Assembly (NCBI GenBank): GCA_045562535.1
Contig: JBJKVP010000002.1
Span: 1 to 64,000 of the forward strand
From: UBA6926 sp045562535
GTDB taxonomy: Bacteria > Chloroflexota > Dehalococcoidia > UBA6926
Length of the DNA: 64,000 nucleotides
Direction: 5' to 3'
Shown here piece by piece: positions 46,293 through 55,308 of this stretch. Positions within the stretch are counted from its first letter, which is position 1. Every line of letters begins with the position of its first letter. The position numbers and the translations under genes are program-made. A model generated the notes under the pieces. The model saw nothing but the letters and a program-made list of their open reading frames with translations, did no database searches and was not told the DNA's origin.

Positions 46293-47198
46293 TCAACTTC
46301 TGTTATTTCTTCTTTTTCCTGATCTACCGCGTGTAGGCCTTTTTCTTTTGCTATCTCTTTTACGTTTATTTGATTTGTTAGTTTGTTCTTTATCGTCTGA
46401 CTCCCCCTCCGAATCAGATGATACCTTTGCAGGCGTTATCATGGGCCTTGAAGAACCAATTATACTCAGATTTCCCCATCCAGAGAAGAACCCTTGTAAT
46501 ATCACTGTAATTATATTGGATACGAACCAATAGAGAGCAAGCCCTGAAGGAAAACTAAATGCTAAAAATCCCAACATTATTGGGAACATGAATAGCATAA
46601 TTTGCTGTTGTTGACGTTGCTGATTGCTCATGGCCGGCTGCTGCATTATTTTTTGTTGTGCCCATGTTGAAACTGCTACCAGTAGAGGCAATATGGGTGT
46701 TGGATCGGGCTGGGTTAGATCAAGCGACCCTGCTAACCATGGCACCTGAGTGTTCATTGGCAACAACTCGCTCCCATATGGCATCCAGTCGTACAGTCGT
46801 TGGGAGAGGTACATAAAACTGTCTGGTAGGTCTCCCAACCCTTTAATTATTGCGTAATAGAGACCTATCCATATTGGGAATTGAATTAGCATAGGCCCTA
46901 AACAGCCTAAAGGGCTCACCCCATTGTCTTTGTACAGTTTCATAGTAGCTTTTTGTTGGGCTTGAGGATTGGACTTATATTTTTCCTTTAGTTGTGCCAT
47001 TTCTGGACCTAGTCTTTGCATTGTTGCACTGGACTTTAATTGTTTAACCGTAAGAGGGTAGAAAATTAATCTAGTTACCACTGTTAAAGCTATTATTGCG
47101 TAGGCGATATTTTCGAAAAGTATTGCGTATAGGAATATTAGCGCGTTCAACATCGGTTGAAGCAGCAATACTATAAATATGTCTCCTATAACGTCCAT
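46293..47198 (-). CDS. yidC: Membrane insertase YidC/OxaA
   Basis: 301 residues, the short Gram-positive-like form without the large periplasmic domain. Five helices; the conserved region RLIFYPLTVKQLKSSATMQRLGP (read as pieces) and QFPIWIGLYYAI are diagnostic. The C-terminal tail is Lys/Arg-rich (KSNKRKRDSKRKRP), as in insertases that bind the ribosome. Located between a beta-propeller lipoprotein and khpB. Confidence 0.95.
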   Translation of the reverse strand: MDVIGDIFIVLLLQPMLNALIFLYAILFENIAYAIIALTVVTRLIFYPLTVKQLKSSATMQRLGPEMAQLKEKYKSNPQAQQKATMKLYKDNGVSPLGCLGPMLIQFPIWIGLYYAIIKGLGDLPDSFMYLSQRLYDWMPYGSELLPMNTQVPWLAGSLDLTQPDPTPILPLLVAVSTWAQQKIMQQPAMSNQQRQQQQIMLFMFPIMLGFLAFSFPSGLALYWFVSNIITVILQGFFSGWGNLSIIGSSRPMITPAKVSSDSEGESDDKEQTNKSNKRKRDSKRKRPTRGRSGKRRNNRS

Positions 47199-47207
47199 TA
47201 CAAATCC

Positions 47208-48341
47208 TTAATCATCAAACGGGAAAATCTTTAAGGGCAGACGGGAATCAGCCCTTACCGAGAAAATAAGATCTTCGTCGGTATGAATATAAAGTGTACC
47301 TCCCAAATTATTAATTCCAGCATAATTTGCTTCTGGTAATTTACCGCCTGCATCATAATTTAAATTAGTAGGATCTACCCACCATGTTTCTCCTTCTTCG
47401 TTTGCAAAGAAAATCATATTTTCGGTGAGCGCTGCGGATCCACGTATGGCACCACCTGTTTTAATTGGGTCTGAGAGATTTCGTCCTGAAGTTTTATCTA
47501 ATATGTATAGATTATGGTCTAAACTTGGAACAAAAAGTCGATTTTCAAATAATACTGGGGCTCCCCAAAACCAATTTTCTCCTTCAAAGGGTTCTTCCCA
47601 GATCGACTGGGCATTATTTTTATTGATCGCGTAGAGTTTGTTATCAAATGAGGTTATAAACATTGCATCTCGATCTAAGGTTATAGATCCGATTCCGGCC
47701 CCAGCTTTGAAATTCCATTCATTATTGATAGTAAAAGTTTCGCGATCAAAATCTAAAGAGTAAATGTTTCCACTTAAAGTTCCTATGTAAACTGTATTGC
47801 CGCTAATCGTGGGGGCATTCCATGTACGGCTTTCTGCAGCAAACGGAGCTGGCCATAATTGATCACCAGAATTTATATCAATTGCGTATAGCAAGCCACT
47901 CTCCGAATTAATTAAAAGAACATCATCTTTGATGCTAGGCCCCCCTATGAAAGGATCCGATGTTTCTCCATAATCAGGGTCAAATAAAACACTACATGGA
48001 GAGTCTTCTCGTGCTCCGATTATAGAATTGGGATCTATTTTATAAACTGCACCATCGAAGCCTCCAATATAAATAACCCCGTCGTTTATTAAAGGAGTTC
48101 CGTAGATTGCGGAAATACCGTTTTCCCCTTCGGAAGTTTTACATTGCCCAACGGATTTCCCGCTGACAGGATTAACTAGTAAGACTTCACCTTTCTTTGT
48201 GGCCAAGACCAAATTGTCACCTGCCTGAACTACCTCCGACCAGCTTTTTGTTGCAAATAAAGTTGAGCCAGTACAACCGATGCTCGTAATACCAATGGTG
48301 AACAACATAAAAATTAGTAGAAAGATTTTTCGATTATTCAT
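47208..48341 (-). CDS. PQQ-type beta-propeller lipoprotein
   Basis: About 377 residues. Lipobox IGC after an N-terminal hydrophobic segment, then several blade units of the PQQ/BamB kind with W-motifs such as GDQLWPAPFAAESRTWNAPTI and NNAQSIWEEPF, and the YIGTLSGNIYSLD pattern. It may bind envelope proteins; direct PQQ use is unlikely because no dehydrogenase domain exists. Start ATG 48341 overlaps the stop of yidD by ATGA and has GAGG upstream, so translation is coupled. Inserted between yidD and yidC. Confidence 0.85.
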   Translation of the reverse strand: MNNRKIFLLIFMLFTIGITSIGCTGSTLFATKSWSEVVQAGDNLVLATKKGEVLLVNPVSGKSVGQCKTSEGENGISAIYGTPLINDGVIYIGGFDGAVYKIDPNSIIGAREDSPCSVLFDPDYGETSDPFIGGPSIKDDVLLINSESGLLYAIDINSGDQLWPAPFAAESRTWNAPTISGNTVYIGTLSGNIYSLDFDRETFTINNEWNFKAGAGIGSITLDRDAMFITSFDNKLYAINKNNAQSIWEEPFEGENWFWGAPVLFENRLFVPSLDHNLYILDKTSGRNLSDPIKTGGAIRGSAALTENMIFFANEEGETWWVDPTNLNYDAGGKLPEANYAGINNLGGTLYIHTDEDLIFSVRADSRLPLKIFPFDD

Positions 48342-48568
48342 CTGACCTCGTTCTCGAGAGGAACCGGATCGTAACCTGCTTCGTTGTTTGGTCTGCATCG
48401 TAATAGTCGTTTTACTGTCAAAATCGTCCCTGCAAATGCGCCCTTTGTTTCAATAGCTTCTTTCGCGTATTGTGAGCAAGTGGGAGTATATATACAAACG
48501 CTATTCACAAGATAAGGTGATATGCCTAATTTATATACTTTAATCAAAATCAGTAGGATTTTTTTCAA
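48338..48568 (-). CDS. yidD: Membrane protein insertion efficiency factor YidD
   Basis: 76 residues with the YidD motif YKLGISPYLV...C.YTPTCSQYAKEAI and RLLRCRPNNEAGYDPVP. It supports YidC-dependent insertion. TTG start. Its stop codon shares four bases (ATGA) with the next gene. Confidence 0.94.
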   Translation of the reverse strand: MKKILLILIKVYKLGISPYLVNSVCIYTPTCSQYAKEAIETKGAFAGTILTVKRLLRCRPNNEAGYDPVPLENEVR

Positions 48569-48606
48569 TTCTTAAAACTTTCTTAAGGATTTATTGGTTG
48601 TTTAAG

Positions 48607-48957
48607 CTATATTGGCAGTTCTTTTTTCAAGATCCCCGATCTTTTCAACGTATCTTTAACGCTTTTTTGTATCAACTTATAGTCCGCTTTGGCAGTTTCT
48701 TTTCTAGCGATAAAAACCATATCGTAGCCTTCTGATAAATCTAATGAATTAATTGATTCTCTTAGAAGCCGTTTTACTCTGTTTCGAACAACTGCTCCAC
48801 CAATACGTTTACTGACCGCAAATCCAGAACGAGAATGTGGTGTTTGTCCGAGGGACCATTTGAGTATGAGCATTCGGTTAGACACGGATTTCCCGGTTTC
48901 TGCTATGTGGTTAAAGTCGGCGGTTTTTTTAATTCTTGATTCTTTTGAAAGCCCCAT
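48607..48957 (-). CDS. rnpA: Ribonuclease P protein component
   Basis: 116 residues; the RNR-type core SKRIGGAVVRNRVKRLLRE is clear, with the aromatic N-terminal strand around RMLILKWSLG. It is basic and about the normal size. Directly downstream of rpmH by 11 bases, the universal arrangement. Confidence 0.95.
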   Translation of the reverse strand: MGLSKESRIKKTADFNHIAETGKSVSNRMLILKWSLGQTPHSRSGFAVSKRIGGAVVRNRVKRLLRESINSLDLSEGYDMVFIARKETAKADYKLIQKSVKDTLKRSGILKKELPI

Positions 48958-48968
48958 TTAGAACTTCC

Positions 48969-49106
48969 TTAAACGGCGAGACTATGGCGACCTTTAGTAC
49001 GCCTACGTGAAATAACGTTTTGGCCTCCGTTAGATCCCATTCGGGCACGGAAACCATGAACTCGTTTTCTGCGTCGGACTTTTGGTTGATAAGTACGCTT
49101 AGGCAT
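48969..49106 (-). CDS. rpmH: 50S ribosomal protein L34
   Basis: 45 residues, starting MPKRTYQPKVRRRKRVHGFR and containing the conserved ARMGSNGGQNVISRRRTKGR. It is short but unmistakable. It leads the rpmH-rnpA-yidD-propeller-yidC-khpB run on the minus strand, with rsmG upstream in the same direction. Confidence 0.97.
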   Translation of the reverse strand: MPKRTYQPKVRRRKRVHGFRARMGSNGGQNVISRRRTKGRHSLAV

Positions 49107-49187
49107 AGCTAGAGCAGTATATGGTTTTCAGTAGATAATCGCAAGTAGTTAGGTAAATTTGCAGGTGATCTATTGGCCCTAGAATTT

Positions 49188-49910
49188 CTAAAGAGGGTGC
49201 TTTTGGGGTATCCCTGGTTTTCTAGAAAACTTTGGAGACGTCGTATTAACTTTTTTTATGAGGACAATTTTTCTCCCCGCTTTTATCTTGGGTAAGTTCA
49301 ATTCATCGATTCGATCTAATTCCCCTCCAAGTAGATCGAGGCTAGTCAATGAGTCTTCAAGCTCCGTTTTTATATCTCCTTGTTTGTATGCGACCATGTG
49401 TCCACCGATTTTCAAGAACGGAAGAGATAATTCATTTAGAACAGACATACTTGAGACTCCCCTGCACAAAACGTAGTCATATTTTTCTCTGTGTTCTTCT
49501 CTATGGCTTAATATCTCTGCTCTTTCATTCTCGACGGATGTTGAGCTTGATATACCTAACATATCCAATATATGTGTTAGAAATTTAGTCTTTTTTGATT
49601 GCGATTCTACTAATGTGATTTTTGTTTTTGGATTTAATAGTTGTACAGGTATCCCAGGTATACCTGCACCACTTCCTAAATCTAATATTTTTGTTTCGAT
49701 TTGAATATCAACGGTATTTACAATTGAAAGGCTATCTAAAAATAGAGTTTTCTCTATATCGATTGGAGTTTTAAGGCCTGTTAAATTAATGTTCTCATTC
49801 CATTTAAGAATAGCATCCCTGTATTGTATAAACGATGCTTTTTGGAAATCATCTAGAGAAACACCCAAATCTTCGACGCCTTCTAAGAACTCGGATGATA
49901 AACTGCTCAT
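49188..49910 (-). CDS. rsmG: 16S rRNA m7G527 methyltransferase RsmG
   Basis: 240 residues of Rossmann-fold methyltransferase: SAM-binding ILDLGSGAGIPGIPVQL, the LTLVES-like ITLVESQSKK, and WNENINLTG in the N-terminal region. It methylates N7 of G527 in 16S rRNA. Adjacent to rpmH, as near many replication origins, but mnmE, mnmG, parA and parB are not here. Its C-terminal ~20 residues after the core are Lys/Pro-rich. Confidence 0.95.
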   Translation of the reverse strand: MSSLSSEFLEGVEDLGVSLDDFQKASFIQYRDAILKWNENINLTGLKTPIDIEKTLFLDSLSIVNTVDIQIETKILDLGSGAGIPGIPVQLLNPKTKITLVESQSKKTKFLTHILDMLGISSSTSVENERAEILSHREEHREKYDYVLCRGVSSMSVLNELSLPFLKIGGHMVAYKQGDIKTELEDSLTSLDLLGGELDRIDELNLPKIKAGRKIVLIKKVNTTSPKFSRKPGIPQKHPL

Positions 49911-49954
49911 GATTTTAGCTTAATTACTTTCTTTTTTATTTTATTAGTAAGTTA

Positions 49955-51037
49955 CTATCTTCGCTGTCTAGGAGGGTTATTTCTAGTAGTAGTAGTAGGA
50001 GTTCCCTTGTAACATCCGATGGTGTACGGGTATTCAATTGTCGCGTGATAATGGTACCCAAGTAATCCATGGGTGTGACCATGGCATTCATCTAAATCTT
50101 CGTTAGACATTTCTTTCCCCTCCTCGCCATTATACCCATAGATAGGGAATCCATCGTTAATGTACCCCACGATTCCTGAATGACCGTCATCTAAAATCTC
50201 GTTATCCAAGCGAAAAGGTATGTAATGATAATGGTAATTAGTTCTAGCCGGGTGCCCCCCAAAAATATCGACAATTTCTCTTGCAAGGGCATCTTCTCCT
50301 CGCGCGTCCGAAGCGTTATAAAGCACAACCCCATTTTTTGTGACCCCAATTGCACCAAGCGACACGCAGGTTGGGGATGGAGCTACCGAAGGATTGGTAG
50401 TATAAGAAAAAGATCGATCCGCAGCAGCGGGTACCCCAGGATTTCCATCTATTGCAGTTAATTGTGGGTATTGTGTCATAGGCCAATCACCTATTTTTTC
50501 ATCGACTGGCAGGTTATTGATTTGGATTTGGCGTTCTCCGACCAATATATTTTCTAGGTATAATCCGATACCTGGGCTAAAGGTTCCAGAAGGTAACCAT
50601 AGTTTTTGGAAAAAATCCCAAGTCTTTTCAGTAAAATTGATCCAGGTAATTTTGCTTTCATTTGCCCCCGGTGCATCTGGGTTTGGCCCTGAACATGAGT
50701 ACAGATACCCTTTATCAGGAGTCGTAGTAGTAAAGTAGTCATCACCTAGAGGCAACTTACTGCAATTGGGGCCATTATCGTCATTGCACATATCAGGTGA
50801 TACTAGGAAAGGGTTAGCGCTCTGGGGTGTTACCTCGGGCTCTGCTTTCTTTACGGATGTTTCTGTAGGTGTTACTGGATTAACTGCTGTTGTTGATGAT
50901 GTGGAAGTAGTTCTAGCACTTGCCGGAGTCGCTGTCGGTGTTGTGGCTACTGGAGTTTGGCTTGGGCCTCTGCTATCACCACAACCCACTAAGAGAAGGG
51001 TTAATCCGGCTAAGAATATATATGTTAGATATCTCAT
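49955..51037 (-). CDS. YHYH-domain lipoprotein
   Basis: 360 residues. Signal MRYLTYIFLAGLTLLLVGC with lipobox VGC, then a Thr/Ser/Pro-rich linker (about 20..75), then a YHYH domain. The latter shows GGHPARTNYHYHYIPF, DGFPIYGYNG, HGHTHGLLGYHYHAT and GCYKG. YHYH proteins are secreted and of unknown function, often called putative metal-binding because of the His clusters. Its first 37 bases are nearly identical to two other genes in this window. It is near two other lipoprotein genes, reading the same way. Confidence 0.88.
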   Translation of the reverse strand: MRYLTYIFLAGLTLLLVGCGDSRGPSQTPVATTPTATPASARTTSTSSTTAVNPVTPTETSVKKAEPEVTPQSANPFLVSPDMCNDDNGPNCSKLPLGDDYFTTTTPDKGYLYSCSGPNPDAPGANESKITWINFTEKTWDFFQKLWLPSGTFSPGIGLYLENILVGERQIQINNLPVDEKIGDWPMTQYPQLTAIDGNPGVPAAADRSFSYTTNPSVAPSPTCVSLGAIGVTKNGVVLYNASDARGEDALAREIVDIFGGHPARTNYHYHYIPFRLDNEILDDGHSGIVGYINDGFPIYGYNGEEGKEMSNEDLDECHGHTHGLLGYHYHATIEYPYTIGCYKGTPTTTTRNNPPRQRR

Positions 51038-51054
51038 GCTACCGCCCCTCTAAC

Positions 51055-51108
51055 TTACTCTATTCCAAGTAGATTCTTGGTCCCTGATCTGGTCTTAAAT
51101 AATATCAA
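51055..51108 (-). pseudogene. Remnant N-terminus resembling the neighbouring lipoprotein
   Basis: A 17-codon frame TTG...TAA reads MILFKTRSGTKNLLGIE. It resembles the start MELFKTRSGIKNLL of the gene at 51105..52529; the DNA matches at 22 of 23 bases (51081..51103 versus 52502..52524). It ends in a stop just before the YHYH-protein start, as if an older signal peptide had been left behind. Confidence 0.55.
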
Positions 51109-52529
51109 TCACTGCTTTTAAGTTTGTAGGGATTGGGACTCGGAGGGCACTCTGGTGGACATAATGGGCTTACATCTCTGGTAGTTCCCGGAACCACGAA
51201 GTTGGCCTCCTTGTTTGCAAATGCAATACTCCAACCCCAGCCTTCTGGATCAGATATGGATATAGAGAATTCAGACGTGTCTCCCAAAAAGTTGTAATCA
51301 TGTTTCAAACTAAAGTTTTGGCCCTGCCTCAATTCGAACACCTGGCTTTCTCTAACACTATCATTTTCAAAAATCTGAATTGAAAAGGTCATTGGACCAC
51401 CTATCCCAGCAACCAGCAATTGCCAATCTTCTTCAATATTGATGTTATCTAAAACGGCATCCCCCCATCCAAATTCGCTGTATAGAATCTTATCTGTTTC
51501 AAATCCTAAATCTGCAGGGTATACCATTGCCACAGAATCTAATTGTTGATCTTTAATTCCGTCATATAGAAAAACGTCAACTTCATTATCATTAAAGGGG
51601 TTTTCTTCGCCGCTGATCATCCAACCCATGGCATCAGGCAATCCCCTTCCTCGGTTCCAATCGTTTCCAAAACTCTTACTTTCCCAACCTTCTATGGGGT
51701 TACGATAAATATTTCCAAACTTCCTGACCACATCCTCTGTAAAAATAGCTGGAGCATAAACAGTACGAGGCTGTTTAATGAACGAAAATGCTATGTGCGG
51801 AGAACCGGATTTACTGCCTACCATTTCATCAAATGATGGAACATACATGTAGCCCAAGATATCTCCTTTTTTGACAAATTGACCATTATCAACAACTACA
51901 AATTGTTTATAAAAGTCTTTTGGCTTCCCAACAAGCTCAGGGATCATATATGGCTCCATCTGGTACATAAACTCTATGGACTTGCCGTTATGTGTAGCGA
52001 CTCTCAAAGTAAATCCATATGCAACATGCCACCAAGGAGGTGTGGAATTTGAATGGTCTACTACATTATTAAACCATGATTCACCCATATTTATGTAACC
52101 ATCTGCAACTGCATAAATAGCAGGGAAATCGCTAGGGGCTTGGGCATTTCTCCATCTGGAGTCGCTGCTTGAAAAATATATCTGCGCATCGTTGTGCGGC
52201 CGAGGACTGCGTGCACCTACATATGGATGGCCCGCGATAATATCTTCAAAATCAACAAAAAATCTGTCACTTTTATTTGTCGCAAAATAACTTATATCAG
52301 GCAATGTTTGTGGACTCTGAGCGCCTCGCTGTTCCTCATGTTCGTCATCATCGTCATCATGTTTTTGATATTGGTCTTCTCCTGTAGCTGAAGGAGCAGG
52401 ATTATTTTCATTAGATGTATCGACTACAGATTCAGTGTTAGATTCAACTGCACAAGCGGGGATAAGGAAAAGAAGTCCAATTACCAATAATAAATTCTTT
52501 ATCCCTGATCTTGTCTTAAATAATTCCAT
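51105..52529 (-). CDS. Lipoprotein with degenerate M23-like domain
   Basis: About 474 residues. Lipobox IPAC, then an Asp/Glu/Gln-rich linker with a DDDDDEHEE run, then a domain (about 100..290) with the layout of M23 peptidases: PAIYAVADGYINMG, VKKGDILGYMYVP and SPHIAFSF. The HxxxD and HxH zinc motifs are not clearly conserved, so activity is doubtful. A C-terminal beta domain (about 360..450) contains WQLLVAGIGGPMTFSI and GWGWSIAFA, resembling the C-terminus of the protein at 53578..54957. ATG 52529 preferred over GTG 52538. Confidence 0.75.
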   Translation of the reverse strand: MELFKTRSGIKNLLLVIGLLFLIPACAVESNTESVVDTSNENNPAPSATGEDQYQKHDDDDDEHEEQRGAQSPQTLPDISYFATNKSDRFFVDFEDIIAGHPYVGARSPRPHNDAQIYFSSSDSRWRNAQAPSDFPAIYAVADGYINMGESWFNNVVDHSNSTPPWWHVAYGFTLRVATHNGKSIEFMYQMEPYMIPELVGKPKDFYKQFVVVDNGQFVKKGDILGYMYVPSFDEMVGSKSGSPHIAFSFIKQPRTVYAPAIFTEDVVRKFGNIYRNPIEGWESKSFGNDWNRGRGLPDAMGWMISGEENPFNDNEVDVFLYDGIKDQQLDSVAMVYPADLGFETDKILYSEFGWGDAVLDNINIEEDWQLLVAGIGGPMTFSIQIFENDSVRESQVFELRQGQNFSLKHDYNFLGDTSEFSISISDPEGWGWSIAFANKEANFVVPGTTRDVSPLCPPECPPSPNPYKLKSSD

Positions 52530-52611
52530 TTTCACCACTTTTTGTACAACTTTAATTTATAGAAAAAACATACCTGTAAATCCAATTATTCTAGATTTCA
52601 TATTTGAACTA

Positions 52612-53130
52612 TTAACGTGCAAACGGTTTTCCTTGTAGCCCCTTTAAGAATCTAACTTCACCTAGATGAAAGTAGCCGTGCCCCACGATAATACTTTGAA
52701 TTTGCCGTCCAACTGTTTGGCGAGGATTATCAGGATTTAGAGGGCGATCGTAATCCTCTTCTTTAAACTTCCCGATCCCTTCCCAGACAGCTGCTGAAAC
52801 TTGTTCTACATAAGATGTTAACAATTCATAATCCGGGGCGAGTGTTTCCACTTCGTCGGGCGTGAACCCTGTTCCAGAATCCTTTTCTGTAAGACCAAAT
52901 TTTGTATACCATTCCTCTTGTATCCAGAGTGGTTCTGTTCCAGTAGGCGTGGAAACGCTATGCCATACATTATCTTGTACTCTTGCGAAATGCCAAAGAA
53001 GAAATGTAATGTGGTTGGCTTCAGGGGTTGGCCGAAATAACATTTGCTCCGGCGTCAGATCTTCTGTTTCAATAACGAAACTTCGGTTTATCTCATTTAC
53101 TGCCATTTGAATGAATCTTGATGTGTCCAT
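52612..53130 (-). CDS. DinB-superfamily protein
   Basis: 172 residues in a four-helix bundle of the DinB/YfiT type, with metal-ligand candidates His in LLWHFARVQDNVW and the HGYFHLGE pair near the C-terminus. Members are thiol-dependent transferases or damage-inducible proteins. Substrate unknown. The ATG 53130 lies close behind the stop of the small membrane gene at 53159 on the same strand. Confidence 0.8.
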   Translation of the reverse strand: MDTSRFIQMAVNEINRSFVIETEDLTPEQMLFRPTPEANHITFLLWHFARVQDNVWHSVSTPTGTEPLWIQEEWYTKFGLTEKDSGTGFTPDEVETLAPDYELLTSYVEQVSAAVWEGIGKFKEEDYDRPLNPDNPRQTVGRQIQSIIVGHGYFHLGEVRFLKGLQGKPFAR

Positions 53131-53158
53131 AATTATTAATCCTTATCAATATCTATCA

Positions 53159-53521
53159 TTATTTTTTAATATGATTGTGAATTACAAATATAATTGTAAA
53201 TGGAAAACTCCAAAAAGCTCCACCTGCTAACCCCAATAAAGCATAAGATATAAATGGTTCGGAGCCTGAAGCCCCGAAGGAAGCACCTAGTATTGGAATT
53301 AGAAAGGTTAAATTACCAATAGCTATAAATGTCATTAATCTTAGCTTGAATATTTTGGCAAATATAATAGCCGTCAATGATGGGATAAATAATGTCAAAA
53401 GAAATTCCCAAAATTCAAATAGATTATCCTGGCTAAGGAAATTGTTGGCTAATATAAACAAAATTGATACAAATGAACCTAATAACGAAGAATAGAGGGT
53501 AAATTTAAGGTGATTTAACAC
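53159..53521 (-). CDS. Hypothetical four-helix membrane protein
   Basis: 120 residues, four hydrophobic helices with few charges (FTLYSSLLGSFVSILFILA; FWEFLLTLFIPSLTAIIFA; MTFIAIGNLTFLIPILG; LLGLAGGAFWSFPFTIIFV). I recognise no family. AT-rich like the neighbours and sharing the strand of the lipoprotein island. Confidence 0.55.
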   Translation of the reverse strand: MLNHLKFTLYSSLLGSFVSILFILANNFLSQDNLFEFWEFLLTLFIPSLTAIIFAKIFKLRLMTFIAIGNLTFLIPILGASFGASGSEPFISYALLGLAGGAFWSFPFTIIFVIHNHIKK

Positions 53522-53577
53522 AAGGGCACGCTATTGTGATTGCAGTAGAACAGAAATACCTCGGCAGAAGGTAACGT

Positions 53578-54957
53578 TCATTCGGCTTTTACGGCTATAA
53601 TTTGCCAGGTAATATCTTCATTGGTTTCCACGGACACTTCAATTTGGCCTGCATCCAGTTTGCCGCTTTCGTACATGGTAACTCCATTCCCTAAAGGCCT
53701 AGAATAGATGTTTCGTTTGTCCCCTACTAAAACTTTGATTGGTCCTCCAGCGGAGGCGATAACTAAGAGATACGATTGATCAGCATCAAACTTTGAAAGC
53801 ACATGACTGCCAGAAGACTCAAAGGAAGCGATAATATCTCGACCAGAAGCAAGTGACTGGAATCCAGGGAGTGTATCTGAAACCTCTGTCTTCGAGGAAG
53901 ATCCATTGGACTCAGAGGACGTCGTTTCAATATTCGAAGGTGAACCTTGGAGTCTGACATAAACTTCAGGGTCATCAGTATTTCCACGATTAGCAAAGTT
54001 TTCACCCTCGCAAACTAGCAGATTTCTAGCACGCTCCTTCGCAGTTATTATAAAATCTGACTTCGATACATTGGCAATTTTTTGGTATTCGCTAAATAAA
54101 TCATCGGTCATAAACTCAAAAATTGAGTGGAGTTGGACTGTTGCACTGCATCCTGGTGACTTAGCAGCTCTACCTTGCCGTGAATCGGCGGAGTTGCAAC
54201 CAGAGGGAATACCGGACCCATTTAAGTGCCTCTTAACTATAATTTCCGCTAGCCCATACCCGATGAGATCACCAGCTTTAACGCGGTACCCTTCTGCGGC
54301 TGGCCTAGAAACTCCCATCATCATCTTCTGACCGTTAGTTGGAGCCACCTTCTCGATGATTTCATCAATTGGGTTAACATGCATATGGGTAATCCATACG
54401 TTTGGAGCATTATCCGGGCGTATATATATATTCCAGTCGCGATAATCAGCGGGTGGCTCCTTCCCAGTTTGTTCCCGATACTCAATCTTCCAGTCATCTG
54501 AATGACCACCAGAAGGTTCAGACAAGTAAAGAACAACGCCATCAACGGGTGAATAAATAGGCTGTGTGAACCGAGTACCAAAGAAGTCGATTGCAACAAA
54601 GTAGTGCTTCATCGAGCAACACCCCTCAAAGGAATCTGAGAAATCGTGACCAGCGGATGACCGGAACTTAGAGACGTAGGCTGTATCACTAATCTTTACA
54701 TGTGAAGCTGTGATGAACTTAGGAAGTTCAACGTCTGCCCAGGATTCTAAGTTTTTGACCAGCCCTCCAAGTCCAAATTCATCACTAGGTTTAATAACAG
54801 TAGCTGTAGCTGGTAAAGGTGTAGCAGTATTTACAATCTCAGTTGTCTCTTTTATCGCGCTTACTTCGTCAGTAGCATCAATATCTTTTGTACTAACTCC
54901 ACAAGCTACTACTAGGAGCATCAATCCTGCTAAGAATATATATGTTAGATATTTCAT
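53578..54957 (-). CDS. Lipoprotein with degenerate M23-like domain
   Basis: 459 residues. Signal MKYLTYIFLAGLMLLVVAC with lipobox VAC, then a linker, then an M23-like region with VAIDFFG, IYSPVDGVVLYL, THMHVNP (HxH) and VKAGDLIGYG. The first zinc His-x3-Asp seems to be replaced (FVAID), so it may bind glycan or peptide without cutting. Several Cys residues (EGCCSM, GCNSA, PGCSA) may form disulfides. A C-terminal beta domain (DQSYLLVIASAGGPIKV; ITWQIIAVK) resembles that of the protein at 51105..52529. The signal-peptide DNA is shared with two other genes. Confidence 0.78.
   Translation of the reverse strand: MKYLTYIFLAGLMLLVVACGVSTKDIDATDEVSAIKETTEIVNTATPLPATATVIKPSDEFGLGGLVKNLESWADVELPKFITASHVKISDTAYVSKFRSSAGHDFSDSFEGCCSMKHYFVAIDFFGTRFTQPIYSPVDGVVLYLSEPSGGHSDDWKIEYREQTGKEPPADYRDWNIYIRPDNAPNVWITHMHVNPIDEIIEKVAPTNGQKMMMGVSRPAAEGYRVKAGDLIGYGLAEIIVKRHLNGSGIPSGCNSADSRQGRAAKSPGCSATVQLHSIFEFMTDDLFSEYQKIANVSKSDFIITAKERARNLLVCEGENFANRGNTDDPEVYVRLQGSPSNIETTSSESNGSSSKTEVSDTLPGFQSLASGRDIIASFESSGSHVLSKFDADQSYLLVIASAGGPIKVLVGDKRNIYSRPLGNGVTMYESGKLDAGQIEVSVETNEDITWQIIAVKAE
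54921..54957 (-). repeat. Shared 37-bp signal-peptide cassette
   Basis: Copies at 1..37, 51001..51037 and 54921..54957. Copy 2 differs from copy 1 at 1 base and copy 3 from copy 1 at 2 bases. The bases immediately upstream are unrelated and the mature proteins differ. All copies encode M(R/K)YLTYIFLAGL. Confidence 0.9.
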
Positions 54958-55197
54958 TATTACCTACTATGATGTCACTTTATAAATACAGGTGGCAAGA
55001 GTATAAGATATTTTTCTTCGATTGTGTTTTGCCTACCGGCGTCCAATACAATTATTTTTGATTAAAAACGTTGAGAATAACGTTGATATTAAGAAGAAGA
55101 GTATTAAAGGGTTTACAGCGGGTAAAAATAGGTTTAGATATTCGATGTCGAATTTATCTCTCCAAAACTATACAGAATAATCGCAGGCAGTAGGGGA

Positions 55198-55274
55198 TGG
55201 TGGGCGATACTGGATTCGAACCAGTGACCTCTGCGATGTCACCGCAGCGCTCTAACCAACTGAGCTAACCGCCC
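55198..55274 (-). tRNA. trnV: tRNA-Val (GAC)
   Basis: Acceptor GGGCGGT/ATCGCCC, clean anticodon stem CTGCG/CGCAG, anticodon GAC at 55240..55238, T-arm with GGTTCGAATCC, discriminator A and encoded CCA. Confidence 0.93.
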
Positions 55275-55308
55275 TAAATTTTAAACATATAACTTTTGGA
55301 ATGTTGTG

